Assembly: GCA_032433765.1 (NCBI GenBank) | Contig: JAVIAB010000051.1 | Location: 80,802,847-80,866,846, forward strand | DNA: 64,000 bases | Source of the DNA: Megaustenia siamemsis | Taxonomy: Eukaryota; Mollusca; Gastropoda; Stylommatophora; Ariophantidae | Direction of reading: 5' to 3' | The notes under the pieces: generated by a model | Seen by the model: only the letters and a program-made list of their open reading frames with translations | Databases searched by the model: none | What the model was told of the DNA's origin: nothing | Made by a program: the position numbers and the translations under genes | Part shown: piece after piece, positions 22,978 to 34,957 of the stretch | Position numbering within the stretch: the stretch's first letter is position 1 | Layout of the letters: the number at the start of each line of letters is the position of its first letter

Positions 22978-23622
22978 CCACGAGTAATAAGTGAGGAACA
23001 ATGTGGATTTGTGGAAGGAAAGGTCACCAATAATGCAATATACATCTTAAGGACATTGATAGAAAGATCTATAGAGGTAAAGAAAGATCTATATATGTGC
23101 TTTATAGACTACACGAAAGCATTTGACAAAGTAAAGCATGTGGAAATAATAAATATTCTGGAGAAATTAAACATTGATGGCAAAGATCTGCGAATCATAA
23201 AAAACATGTACTGGCAACAAACAGCAGCTATACGAATTAACAACTAAACAGGACAATTCCAATATATAAAACAAGGAGTCAGACAAGGCTGTGTTCTGTC
23301 ACCGGATTTGTTTTCACTTTACAGCGAATATATTATGAGATCAATAGTAGACAAAAAAGGAATTGAAGTCAACGGTCACAACATAAATAATTTGCGATAT
23401 GCGGATGACACAGTCTTAATAGCAGAGACAGAGAACGAACTACAAAAAATGACAGACATAATAGTAGAAGAAAGCAACAAGAAAGGTCTCAGTCTGAATA
23501 GTAAGAAAACAGAAGTAATGGTTATATCGAAAAAACAATCATCACCATCATGCAGCATAAAAATAAACGAGACAAATATGAAACAAGTGCAACGTTTCAA
23601 ATACTTGGGCACAATATTATAA
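22978..23622 (+). pseudogene. Non-LTR retrotransposon family C, RT core fragment
   Basis: Plus-strand frames carry ISEEQCGFVEGKVTNNA, MCFIDYTKAFDKVKHVEI, QGVRQGCVLSPDLFSLY and the catalytic NLRYADDTVLIAE, then KKTEVMVIS and RFKYLGTIL. A stop after IRINN (23247) breaks the frame before the GVRQGC motif. Both ends are cut and the C-terminal third and tail are missing, unlike the usual 5'-truncated copies, so later deletion at the 3' side is likely. Confidence 0.9.
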
Positions 23623-24124
23623 AAAAATAAAGAAAAAGTCTTTGTTTTCGCAAGGTAATAAAGTAATCAGAAATAAAAAGAGTGTGCATGCGCCTGAATT
23701 TAGCACAGCAACTATAATATTGCGTTATTATTCAAGACATACACACAAGAAACCGGTGGATACCCAAGTATCAACATCATGAAACCTCTACAAGACTGAG
23801 ACAGTTCTCTGAATTGAAAAGCATAAAATCGTATAATGTGAAAATAGATTTAACAAAGAAATATTGCGAAAGGAAAGAGAAGAAAACGATACAGAATAAA
23901 AAACGTTTGAGACAGTCCAAGGAAATGATTATATAAAAGATCAAAGAAGCAAGTAGACAGTTGTCATTTGACCATAATGAAACAAAATCAACATGCAATA
24001 CAGACATTTGGTTTGAAAATATGAGGCTATGAGGTGAAAAAGCGACCAATGAAAAAGTAGAAAGACAAAATCATAGTCACTAAATATCATCAATGTAAAA
24101 CTGAAGTTACTACATTAGTGATAC
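23623..24124. other. No gene recognised
   Basis: A-rich sequence following the retroelement fragment; nothing identified. Confidence 0.5.
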
Positions 24125-24713
24125 ACACATTTATACAACTAGCGATGTCCACAAAGCTACACAACTAGCTATGTATACAAAGCTACATAACTTGCGATGT
24201 CCATAAAACTACACAACTCGTGATGTCCATAAAACTATATAACGTGGCATATCCATAAAGCTTCCCAACGTGTGATGTCCATAAAGCTACACAACTTGTG
24301 ATGTACATAAAGCTACATAACCTATGATATACACAAAGTTAAACAACTTGTGGTGTATATAAAGCTACACAACTTGTGATGTCCATAAAGCTACACAACT
24401 TGTGATGTATATAAAGATATATAATCTATGATATATATAAAGTTACACAACTTGTGATGTATATAAAGCTACACAACTTGTGATGTATATAAAGCTACAC
24501 AACTTGTGATGTATATAAAGTTACACAACTTGTGATGTATATAAAGCTACACAACTTGTGATGTATATAATGCTACACAACTTGTGATGTACATAAAGCT
24601 ACACAACTTGTGATGTATATACAGCTATATAATCTATGATATATATAAAGTTACACAACTTGTGATGTATATAAAGCTACACAACTTGTGATGTACATAA
24701 AGCAACACAACTT
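24125..24713. repeat. 26-bp satellite with 104-bp higher-order units, left part
   Basis: Monomers are ACACAACTTGTGATGTATAT plus AAAGCT. A variant monomer marked CTATGATATAT recurs at 24322, 24426 and 24634, spacings of 104 and 208 (4 and 8 monomers). The array continues at 26031. Confidence 0.93.
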
Positions 24714-26030
24714 TGTTATAGGGTTGTAATGTTCTTTTGTTATATTATATCTTTCTCTTTATATCGTATAGTGGCTAGTACTTCAATGATCACAGCACAT
24801 CACAACATTGAGGTAACATGTAAGATCATGACAGAGTCTTTCTTTAACAATAATGATAATCAGTTTATTGATTTCGCCTGGTACACGTGATCTATAGTTC
24901 TGGATGCAATTATTAAATTAATGTTCATTAATTTAGGAATACTTCTGAGGCAAGTCGCCGTGTAGTTATGAAGATATTCCAGCATCCTAATCATACAATT
25001 TATTCAGCATGGTCTACTTACACTTGTGAGAATTTATGAACACACACAACTTGAATTAATCTTTCACTGTCTTTCAAAGCTACTTCACACCTATAATTAT
25101 AACTTGCTGATTCTAAACTGACTTGGCTAACTCAAGGCTCCTACTCTTAACTTTCTCACTGTTCTGACTCTAACTGTTTCTAACTTCTAATCTGACTTTT
25201 GTCCTACTCATCCTGGACTGACGGAACTACCTACTACTTCATCTTGGACTATCTTTCTCTGCACTAATTGCTAACTGCTTTCAGCAGTCGGCCGAAGCCG
25301 TACTAACTGAACGAGCCTACATCCTAACTGCTCTTTTGGTCTTCCGAACTACTTCACTTTCTTCTTGTGCCGGAGATTAAGTACTTCAGCTCTCGCTCTC
25401 TCACCTGGTATCCGCATCAGCTGTTGCCAACTCTTGCGATCTCTCATGATCACGCGAGTTGGTCACTTGCAGGACTTGCTTATTCGGTGACTAACATCTG
25501 AATTCGCAACTTCTCATGACTCATTTGGAATAATCTTTGTCACAACAAGCTATTTGTGAACCATCTTCCCATGACCTAATGGGATAACGTTACTCCATGA
25601 GCTGACCTCTCCTGGTCATGATTCACTCATGCTAACACAATGAATAACCACTTTGTTGTTGTGAACATGATGGACACTCGTGGAGCTCTGACAATAACAC
25701 CACTAGGTCGTTGCGTGATGGTCATCCTCACAACAACTGGTTGTATGTGTCGTTCCACTATTCTGGACCTCTCCTTCGGTGCGTGTCACTACCCACCCTC
25801 TACAACAGGTGAGTGGGGATCATGGAAAATCCCATCGCTTTGTCCAGTTACTCTGAACCTCACTCCTTCCTCCAGGTTACTACCCTTCTCCTATAACCTC
25901 TACTGTAACTAAACTTCTGACTCACTAGTTATACTGAAATACCATCATTATAGTTAAATCTGCTGGTCGCCACTATATGATACTGCTATCGTCTATTTGA
26001 GAAGTGGTAGCTTCCACCAGCTTCACTGTT
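24714..26030. mobile_element. ~1.3 kb insertion in the satellite, possible solo LTR
   Basis: Non-repetitive sequence interrupts the 26-bp array. ACAACTT occurs at both junctions (24707-24713, 26031-26037). If the duplication is the 4-bp ACTT, the element starts TGTTATAGGG and ends CTGTTACA, the TG...CA ends of an LTR. Its base composition (CT-rich, few long frames) differs from the array. I found no coding domain and no second copy, so the class is open. Confidence 0.45.
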
Positions 26031-27055
26031 ACAACTTGTGATGTATATAAAGCTATATAATCTATGATATATATAAAGTTACACAACTTGTGATGTATAT
26101 AAAGCTACACAACTTGTGATGTACATAAAGCAACACAACTTGTGATGTAAATAAAGCTATATAACCTATGATATATATAATGTTACACAACTTGTGATGT
26201 ATATAAAGCTACACAACTTGTGATGTACATAAAGCAACACAACTTGTGATGTATATAAAGCTATATAATCTATGATATATATAAAGTTACACAACTTGTG
26301 ATGTATATAAAGCTACACAACTTGTGATGTACATAAAGCAACACAACTTGGGATGTAAATAAAGCTATATAACTTATGATATATATAATGTTACACAACT
26401 TGTGATGTATATAAAGCTACACAACTTGTGATGTATATAAAGCTACATTACCTATGATATACACAAAGTTACACAACCTGTGATGTATTTAAAGCTACAG
26501 AACTTGTGATGTCCATAAAGCTACACAACTTGTGATGTATATAAAGCTATATAATCTATGATATATATAAAGTTACACAACTTGTGATGTATATAAAGCT
26601 ACACAACTTGTGATGTATATAAAGCTACACAACTTGTGATGTATATGACTTGTGATGTATATAATGCTACACAACTTGTGATGTATATAATGCTACACAA
26701 CTTGTGATGTATATAATGTTACACAACTTGTGATGTATATAAAGCTACACAACTTGTGATGTACATAAAGCAACACAACTTGCGATGTAAATAAAGCTAT
26801 ATAACCTATGATATATATAATGTTACACAACTTGTGATGTATTTAAAGCTACACAACTTGTGATGTACATAAAGCTATATAACCTATGATATATATAATG
26901 TTACACAACTTGTGATGTATAAAGCTACACAACTTGTGATGTACATAAAGCTACATAACCTATGATATATATAACGTTACACGGTTTGTGATGTCCATTA
27001 AGCTACACAACTTGTGATGTCCACAGAGCTACACAACTTATGATGTTCACAAAGG
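26031..27055. repeat. 26-bp satellite with 104-bp higher-order units, right part
   Basis: About 39 monomers. The variant marked CTATGATA or TTATGATA recurs at 26062, 26166, 26270, 26374, 26452 and 26556: spacings 104, 104, 104, 78, 104, all multiples of 26. This is a four-monomer higher-order unit with occasional loss of one monomer. Confidence 0.93.
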
Positions 27056-28078
27056 TACACACACCCACTCTCTGCAACACTGCACTATACACGCAGTAGA
27101 TCAAGGGAGGAAGACAATTAATATTTACATTTTATTTTCTGCATGAGAGGGCAGAACGTATTAAATTTCCTTCTGACACAATAGGGATCATGTGTAATGC
27201 ACGTTCATTCCGTTAATTATTGGAACCAAAGTACTTTTGAGTTAGAGGCTAACACAGTAACTCGACGTCCTGGGTACACCTAGTTTACCCATTTGTGTAC
27301 AATGCTCATTAGTCTCTAGCTTAAGCAATGTTTGTTGTCTGTGATATTTTAGCAATAAATAATTTTTAGATTTCAATGATTAGTCAAAGTAAACCTTTCT
27401 TGTGTAGAATTTCAAAATGTACACAATACATGGCATGAAAATATCATCTACTTATTATTCCACTATTTACCACGAGCATACCATAGATTTAACCATAACT
27501 AGCTATATGTTATTTATGAAAAGAAAAATAATCGCGACAACTAAAGTATATGTGACAAACCGTTGGATGAGTAGTTAACCACTTTATACACATTATTAAC
27601 ATAAGAGTGTCATTTATTGCCGTTCTTTTTTTTCTCTTATTTGTGTAGACCTATCCCTGCCTCTACCCTATCTACTCTATCTACCCTTTCCAGATATTCG
27701 ATCGTCCCTCTTAATTAACTCTGATTCAACAAACACGGGTTGTTTTTTCTTTATTATTTTCACGTATTTCAGATCATTCTTAATTAAAACAATTGAGTTA
27801 GTGGATATTGGTTACTAGAGACGAAGCTTAGTGTGTTTGCTGTTGTTTGTAGCCATACACCTGCAGCGAGGTAAGCGTGCTTGACATATTTCATGTATGA
27901 ATCAAGTCACTTGTAATAATCAACTGGGAGATGAAAGACTTATTGACAAGAAGCGAAACACGCTACAGTGATTAGTATCATTATTATACGCGGGTATATT
28001 AGGTAATAAAAGGTCTATACAAACAACAGCTAAAATTGCATGACCATGTTATACGAGAGTAAGATCAAAATACAACAC
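27056..28078. other. No gene recognised
   Basis: About 1 kb of AT-rich unique sequence without long frames or repeats shared with the window. Confidence 0.55.
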
Positions 28079-28079
28079 A

Positions 28080-28262
28080 AAGACCCTTTAAAACGTTGCC
28101 AAACACCAGACCAAGGAACCAACCACGAAAAAGATGGATTGATAGAATATGAGAAACACGAGGAAACGTAAAAGCAGGAGGGGCTAACAGAAGGGCAAAT
28201 ACCGCAAACTATCTCTTTCCTCAACGCTGAAAGGCAAAAATGGGAAAGGAATGAAGTAGAGA
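28080..28262 (+). pseudogene. Non-LTR retrotransposon family F, 3' end fragment
   Basis: The plus strand matches the end of F at 47315 (CCACGAAAAAGATGGATTGA; GCTGAAAGGCAAA), in the order of the region encoding GRPRKRWINGILEAL. Several indels break the frame. It abuts a family B fragment. Confidence 0.7.
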
Positions 28263-28273
28263 ATAAAAGAGCA

Positions 28274-28941
28274 GATATCTCTATTCTATCTTTCAGCTCC
28301 CTGTGGAGCATAGGTCTTCAACAAGCAAATTCCAAGCCATTCTGTTTCATGCCATTCTTTTAAGATCAGTCCATGTCTTCCCCATCATCTTCATCTCTGT
28401 TTCCATCTGTCTTCTCTAGGAATTCCTTGGTCTTCCTCTTTGTCTTTTTCCCCGGGGATTCCAAAAATGGGGCTGTTGTGTAATAGCCTCTATTGGCTTC
28501 TGCAGTGTGTGTCCTATCCAGCTCCATCATCTTCGCTGTATCTCTTTATCCACTGGTATTTGACTGGTACATTTCCATACTTCTATGTTAATGATTTTAT
28601 CCTGCCATTTCCATCCTTTTATTCTGCGTAAGTATCCATTAATGAAAGTCTGTATCTTCATGATTGTCATTTTAGTTGTTCTCCATGTTTCACAGCCATA
28701 TGATAAGACTGACTTAACATTGGAGTTGGAAATTTTTATTTTAGTATTGAACCTAATTTCTGTGGACTCCCATATGTTTCCTAGTGCAACAAAAGCTCCT
28801 CTTGCTTTTGATATCCTTATTTTGGTATCATTTTCTTTTCCTCCCTCTTTGTCTTTATTACTGCCAAGATATATGTAATATTGCACGTCTAGTAGAGGTA
28901 TTTCTCCTATTTTTATTTGGTTATTACCAACTGCATTAATT
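28274..28941 (-). pseudogene. Non-LTR retrotransposon family B, 3' part
   Basis: The minus strand encodes YIYLGSNKDKEGGKENDTK, SKARGAFVALGNIWESTEIR, SYGCETWRTTKMTIMK, INGYLRRIKGWKWQDK and the B C-terminus, with a frame break in the RRWxWIGHTL segment (near 28520). Only the post-catalytic part of RT is kept. The 5' junction is followed directly by an inverted repeat (28942-29009). Confidence 0.88.
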
Positions 28942-29009
28942 CAAATTCTCATCTCTTTTAAATAAGTTCAAAGGAGCAGAAATACTTATTTAAAGGAGAT
29001 GAGAATTGG
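28942..29009. repeat. 26-bp inverted repeat at a retroelement 5' junction
   Basis: Arms at 28942-28967 and 28984-29009 pair at 24 of 26 positions (shared AATTCTCATCTC and TTTAAATAAGT) around a 16-base loop. It begins exactly where the family B match ends. Confidence 0.85.
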
Positions 29010-29365
29010 AATTTAAAAAAATATTTAAAAAATATAATAAAACACACAGAATTAAAGAACTATCATTCTATAGCTAAATAGAAAAGAACTGGATAATAAT
29101 TATAACCCTTGATCGACTGAGACAAATCTGTAGATTTGTAGTGGACAAACTGAATCATCTCATGCATCAACTTCGGCTGACACATACACTACAGAGTAAA
29201 TGTGGGCAACTGCGGTTAACGTAGTACAGAAATGTCCTATATATGACCATCTATTGAAGATGCAATGATTTACTGATCTAAAATGTCAACTTTTCAGATA
29301 AAACTGTACAGTGCTAAATAGAAGCTCCAGAAAACAATAACATTATTATCGGAATTGTAAACACT
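29010..29365. other. No gene recognised
   Basis: AT-rich; nothing identified. Confidence 0.55.
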
Positions 29366-29377
29366 AATATTTGAATA

Positions 29378-30029
29378 TCTTATTATTTAAAATAAATATC
29401 CCAGTTGAAGGAATACACCTGGAGACAGTTCAGAGCTACAACTACCTGGGACATATTATAACCAATGATGGAAAATGTAAAATTGAAATAAACAAAAGAA
29501 TCGGTATGGCAAAAAGTAATTTTAATGTCAAGAAAAATATACTAACAACACAAAATAAATAACAGCAGGGCTGAAACTAAGAATAGCAAAATGTTACATC
29601 TTCTCAGTATTCCTGTATGGTGCAAAAACATGGACATTAGACAAGAAAACAGAACAGAAAATTGAAGCCTTTGAAATGTGGATTTATAGAAGAATAGGTA
29701 TAATTGGATGGAAAAAAATAGAAAACAAACGATGAAGTTTTAAAACAACTGAAATTAAAAAGAGAACTACTAAATACAATTAAGACAAGACAAATGAAAT
29801 TTTTGGGGCACGTTAAAAGACACAACAGTCTACTAAGAGTAATATTGGAAGGGGAAATACGAGGTAAAAGAGGCAGAGGCAGACCAAGACTAAAATGGAC
29901 GAGTAACATCAAAAGATGGACAAGTCAATCTATGACAACCTGCACCATCAAAGCAAGAAACAGAGTGGAATGGCGATCCATGGTAGCCAACCTTTGTTGC
30001 AGAGACGGCACTCGATGATGATGATGATG
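29378..30029 (+). pseudogene. Non-LTR retrotransposon family A, 3' part
   Basis: It encodes GIHLETVQSYNYLGHIITND, then after several stops LKQLKLKRELLNTIKTRQMK, FLGHVKRHNSLLRVILEG, GKRGRGRPRLKW and the end WRSMVANLCCRDGTR, followed by a (GAT)n tail. No catalytic YADD segment. The duplication AATATTTGAATA at 29366-29377 and 30030-30041 (12 bp, exact) fixes a 652-bp 5'-truncated insertion. Confidence 0.92.
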
Positions 30030-30229
30030 AATATTTGAATAAAAGAGGATGAAAATGAAGAAAGAAATAGTTGGAATAAATCTACCAGGATAGAAAAAAG
30101 CTAGGAGTACAGCTCATCCCCATTGTCAACTAAAAGAGTAGGAGCATAAACGTTGTGAAAACTTGTGTGGATGAACTCTGAGGAGACGTTCTCAGTGAAC
30201 ATTTCTTTCTGCAACAATATCTACCGGTC

Positions 30230-31212
30230 AGGTAATTTACTTGCTACTGTATACAGATACAATATCCACAGATCAGGTAATTTACCTGCTACTGTATACA
30301 GATACAATATCCACAGGTCAGGTAATTTACCTGCTACTGTATACAGATACAATATCCACAGATCAGGTAATTTACCTGCTACTGTATACAGATACAATAT
30401 CCACAGGTCAGGTAATTTACCTGCTACTGTATACAGATACAATATCCACAGATCAGGTAATTTACCTGATACTGTATACAGATATAGATACAATACACAC
30501 TGGTCAGGTAATTTACCTGCTACTGTATACAGATATAGATACAATATCCACAGGTCAGGTAATTTACCTGCTGCTTTATACAGATACAATATCCATAGGG
30601 TAAGGTAATTTACCTGATACTGTATACAGATATAGATACAATACCCACAGGTCAGGTAATTTACCTGCTACTGTATACAGATATAGATACAATATCCACA
30701 GGTCAGGTAATTTACCTGCTGCTGTATACAGATACAATATCCACAGGTCAGGTAATTTACCTGATACTGTATACAGATATAGATACAATACCCACAGGTC
30801 AGGTAATTTACCTGCTGCTGTATACAGATACAATATCCACAGGTCAGGTAATTTACCTGATACTGTATACAGATATAGATACAATATCCACAGGTCAGGT
30901 AATTTACTTGCTACTGTATACAGATACAATATCCACAGGTCAGGTAATTTACCTGATACTGTATACAGATATAGATACAATACCCACAGGTCAGGTAATT
31001 TACCTGCTACTGTATACAGATATAGATACAATATCCACAGGTCAGGTAATTTACCTGCTGCTGTATACAGATATAGATACAATATTCACAAGTCAGGTAA
31101 TTTACCTGCTACTGTATACAGATATAGATACAATATCCACAGGTCAGGTAATTTACCTGCTACTGTATACATATAAAATATCCGCAGGTCAGGTAATTTA
31201 CCTGCTACTGTA
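30230..31212. repeat. 45/51-bp minisatellite with internal palindrome
   Basis: About 21 units. Each contains the perfect palindrome CAGGTAATTTACCTG followed by CTACTGTATACAGATA. Long units carry an extra hexamer (ATATAG-like), giving 51 instead of 45 bp. Both lengths are multiples of three, so frames on both strands stay open. A single unit-like piece lies at 34958-34985, in the same position relative to a family C copy. Confidence 0.95.
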
Positions 31213-31667
31213 TACAGAAAACCATATTATCTGCAGCTACCTTGTAATTACAGTTCGATAAGCAAAGAGCTATGTCAGGGCTCCATAAAGTACAATAAAA
31301 ATATATCCTTGTGGAAAAAGGGGGGGGGGAGGGGCGCCTTTTTTGTCAAAGCAGAGCCAGACAAATGAAACTGACGGAAGGCAATGGAAAACCACCGTCG
31401 TAATTTCTTTGTATAGTCCTGGGTCGTGACAACAATAAATAGTCAAATAACATTATTGCTGATTCCAATATAACCTCCTGGTCCAGTAGGGGACAAGACG
31501 TACTGTTGGTGATACTCGACTGTTAGCAAGCTACTATAAGCAAATTACTAACAATACAAATAGAATCTTGGATTGTTCAGACACTTTTGTAAAACTAAAA
31601 ATTGGATAACATCAAAAGAGAAATGGAAAGAATAAATATACATTTATTGGGGTTTTGTGAAATGAGA

Positions 31668-32258
31668 TCACCATCATCATCAAGTACCATACATGCTGGA
31701 GTAGGTTCATGTCTCTCCACAACTTTCGATCTCGACAGTTATTTATCATTTCCGTTGTTTATCTTCTGCCAAGCCATTCTCTTAAGCTGTCTGGTATCAT
31801 TTCTCCTTGTTTCCCTCTATCTCTTCGTCCCTCAAGTTCTCCAGTTGCCACAATATATACCAGCTGTTCCCTTTTCGTTACGTGGCCAAGAAATGATGAT
31901 TTTTCTTCCTAATATAAGAAATTAGCTCTCTCTCTACTTTGGCCTCTTTCAGAACGTTTTCATTATTCTTCTTAGCTGTCCATGGTATTCTCAACATTCT
32001 TCTGTAAAACCACATGTCAACAGCCTCCAGTGATTTTCTTGTTTATAGTCCATGATTCACTTCCATATGTTAAGACTGGCTCTACATAACATTTAAGAAC
32101 TCTTTTCTTGTTTCTATTGTTAAATATGGATTGTACAGTATCGTCCTCACTGTTTGAAAAGCTGATTTGGCCTGAGCCATTTTACATATCACCTCTGTTG
32201 TACATCTACCATCTGAGGTTAACATTGTTCCCAGATATTTACCAAATTCTGTTCAAAG
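31668..32258 (-). pseudogene. Non-LTR retrotransposon family C2, 3' part, inserted in C
   Basis: The (CATCATCATCA) at 31668 is the complement of a GAT-type tail. The minus strand resembles C2 at 2121 and C at 37453 (FRRMLRIPWTAKKNNENVL-like region, then the post-YADD segment up to 32258), but frames are broken. It interrupts the endonuclease of the plus-strand C copy after its first ~20 codons. Confidence 0.75.
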
Positions 32259-32488
32259 ACCTAGTTTAATTGCAATTGGGAATTCCCCATATTCGCTCGA
32301 TCACGTGTCACAGCGTTTCTCAAAACGCATCGTTAAATTATGTTGAGAACGTAGCTCCAAGCACGTCCGACTTGAATGCATAGACGACGATTTCAAACGT
32401 TCTTTGTCGTCTCTTTTGACATGCGTGGCGGGTTACAGTGGTTCTCTCCCCGCATCGTGGCCAGGGCCTCGGTAGCCACACTGATGGA
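32259..32488. other. Unassigned segment between C pieces
   Basis: GC-richer sequence (GGGTTACAGTGGTTCTCTCC; GCCTCGGTAGCCACACTGAT) not matching the other C copy. It may be a further small insertion; I could not place it. Confidence 0.4.
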
Positions 32489-32884
32489 GAATAGAACAGG
32501 TGATATACAATTCTGATCAGTACAAAATCATCTATTCTGGATGCACTAAACACTGAAGAGTAAGTATCATCTTAGATGCAGAGCAAGGAAAATGAAATGC
32601 TTGTGGGAAATGTCTATTAGACAATCTGCACGCACTTAATGACCTTTTAATGATGGGCGGCGAAGAGGTCTATCCACTCAATTAGTAGTCATCGGGGTTA
32701 AGAAAGAAAGGAAGACCAGTATATATAATCTCAAACAACTTAAGTACCCACAGCAGACGATGCAGAGGAAACGTTGATATGTTTGGCAATTATTTGACTC
32801 AAAAAGGCACTTGGACATTGCAAACCGCACGAATCCACCACAGTTCTCGATGATTTCAATGTAAAAGTAGCCTTAGTCAGTCAT

Positions 32885-33140
32885 AATTGACTATGGATTT
32901 TTTCAACGCCTCTAGAAATCTAATTTTTTCGTTTCTTTCGCCGTGTATTATCTTTTTCTATGAATCTGTTTCTTGTTTCAGTTGGAGCTTTATAGAGTGT
33001 TTCCAAAGATTGCGGTCTGCAGCTATTTATTCCCAGGCTGCAGGGTTTATATTTAGAGTTTTCCTGCCACGTTTACACACGTCCACAAATCAATATTTTG
33101 GGCGTCCCCTATTCCTTTTGCCATCTGCTAGTTGTCCTTA
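32885..33140 (-). pseudogene. Non-LTR retrotransposon family G, C-terminal fragment, inserted in C
   Basis: The minus strand reads GKRNRGRPK, FVDVCKRGRKTLNINPAAWE and IAADRNLWKHSIKLQLKQ with stops, the ending typical of non-LTR proteins with 'VCKRDLK...NLAADR'. It splits the C endonuclease next to its GDFN-type motif. GATTTCAATGTAAAAGTAG-like sequence on both sides may be a diverged target duplication. Confidence 0.65.
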
Positions 33141-33265
33141 GAGTATATCTTTTGGTGATTTTGATACAAAAGTAGGAAATGAAAGAGTTGAAGAAGTGGT
33201 TGGGAATTACGGTCTAGAAGAGGAGAGTGTGTAAGGTGACAAATTGTTTGAATGGGCAAGAGCAC

Positions 33266-33745
33266 ACAATGTCTTCTTCTTCTTTCCTTCCTCATCTGCC
33301 TTTCAGCGTCGAGGGGAGATATAATTTGCGGTCTTTTGCTCTTCTATTCGCCTTTGCTGCTCTTATGTTTTCTAGTGCTTCTAATATTCCATTGATCCAT
33401 CTTTTTCGTGGTCTACCCTTGTGTCTAGTGTTCTCACAACGTTTGCTGAAGGCTCGTTGTGTTGTGCTTTGATCTTTCTGCCTTGTCACGTGGCCAAACT
33501 ATTATATATGTTGTTTCCTTATATATTCTATGGCGGGGGCTGTGCCTAGCTTTTTTCTCAGTCTTCCTTTCTGATCTTATCTCTCAGACTGTTTCCTGTC
33601 ATTTGTCTGACACATTTAATCTCTGTAGATTTTATTTTTCTTATTGTTCTTGCATCTAGGGTCCAGGTCTGGCATTGGTAGCACAACGTTGTGATGAAGA
33701 TTGTATTGTATATAGTGCTCGTTTTGCCTCTAGAGTTATTTCCTT
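33266..33745 (-). pseudogene. Non-LTR retrotransposon family F, 3' part, inserted in C
   Basis: The minus strand encodes TTLCYQCQTWTLDARTIRKI, EIKCVRQMTGNSLRDKIRKE, then the basic C-terminus GRPRKRWINGILEALENIRA and the end STLKGR. The 3' (GAA)n tail shows as TCTTCTTCTTT at 33271. The middle is frame-shifted. It interrupts the C endonuclease after WARAHNV. Confidence 0.85.
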
Positions 33746-34040
33746 GTTGGACAATAATGGTGGTGGAAAACACCCGGCACCCTTCACGTCTATGGACACC
33801 GAAAAGCCCAGAAGATAGCGCGCTAATTGAATTGACAAATAATTGATAAACAATAGGTTCAAAAACAGTCTGATACCTAGACCAGGAGCAAATTGCTGTA
33901 TTGACCATGTACCAGTCGCGGGGAAAACTCAAAATACAATTCAAAACTACAAAAAGAGCTGCAGTTACCATCAAGTTAAATTTAAACCTACTTAAATCAG
34001 ACAAGAAGATACATGAGAAATGTAATTTTTTTTTTTCCCA

Positions 34041-34690
34041 GGTTTGTGGGATTCAATGTTCCTATATTGCATTTCGCTCTTCTGTCACCTATCCATTTAA
34101 CGTGTATGTGGGTGGCATTCCCTTTGATTATTCCGTTTCTATCTCGAGATACTTATCGTAGTGATCCACTAACGACTTGCTGGACCGTTCCTGCTTCGTC
34201 TATGTCCCGTTAGCCAAGCGGTCAATGAGACCAAAGATGGCTTCTACTTAGTCCAATCCTAACAATCCTGTACTTTGTCCTTAACTGCCTCGCACGAATT
34301 TGCACACACATAATAATGATGTTATTCAACAACATATAGCAAAATGAATGTGTTTAATTTTTGTATTCAAATGATAAGCTTAAATAACTAGAGAATGTAA
34401 AAATTAATAAATGTACAGAACATATGTTGTTATATAGATACTGTTCATGTTGAGAACTAAAACATTTCTCAAAGATCTTTAAGTTCTAGTCTACCAGTGC
34501 TATCATAATACTTTACAGGTGCAACTAGGAGAGAGACTTGTCCTCTTGGCAACAACAAATACAAAAAATACACAACAAAAACAATAGAAATTGTTTGATA
34601 AAATTGCAGGGCAAATTCAGTAGAAAAAAGTATTCAACTCACTAGCTATTGTTTATTATGTCAGTCAGGTCAGGTAATTGAGTTATTGAG
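34041..34690. other. No gene recognised
   Basis: Spacer after the dead C copy. GTCAGGTCAGGTAATTGAGT near 34668 faintly recalls the 45/51-bp unit. Confidence 0.5.
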
Positions 34691-34693
34691 TTA

Positions 34694-34957
34694 TTTGCGG
34701 GTCATCATCATTGCACTCGAACATGTCCATAGGTGCTCAGATCCCCTCCTCGGCAAGTCCTGTAGTGTCCAGCGACTGACGACTCCAGTTCTATGTTGGT
34801 TGATAAGTCTTCTTACACGGCCACTAAGTTTCTCATTTCTGGCTGTGCCCATCCCAACTCCCATCCCAACTCCCATTTCCATCATCCGAAGAAGTGACGT
34901 GGATCTGTGTTTGTCGAAGTCCTGTGCTCTTCCCACATCTCGAAGAACATTGATGAT
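34694..34957 (-). repeat. Dispersed repeat S4, copy 2
   Basis: The minus strand encodes NQHRTGVVSRWTLQDLPRR and SEHLWTC, matching the peptide of copy 1 (3941). There is no (TTTAG)n tail here; ATTGAGTTATTGAGTTATT precedes it. Near its 5' side CCCATCCCAACTCCCATCCC is a small internal repeat. Confidence 0.5.

Larger units (their letters stand above)
31213..34040 (+). mobile_element. Shattered family C copy: 5' region and endonuclease with insertions
   Basis: The 5' region matches the copy at 34958 (AACTGACGGAAGGCAA; GAAAACCACCG; TTTCTTTGTA). The endonuclease starts near 31602 (DNIKREMERINIHLLGFCEM), resumes around 32490-32880 (YKIIYSG; CKPHESTTV), again at 33140-33265 (GDFDTKVGNERVEEVVG), and at 33745-34030 (NNRFKNSLI, IDHVPVAGK). 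Between these lie C2, an unknown segment, G and F fragments. Stops and frameshifts are frequent. The APE-type endonuclease nicks target DNA in the live family. Confidence 0.75.

Noticed and set aside
33558..34004. 148-codon minus frame as one gene
   Set aside because: Its start is antisense to family C and its end is the sense strand of F; it merely runs across the junction of two dead elements.
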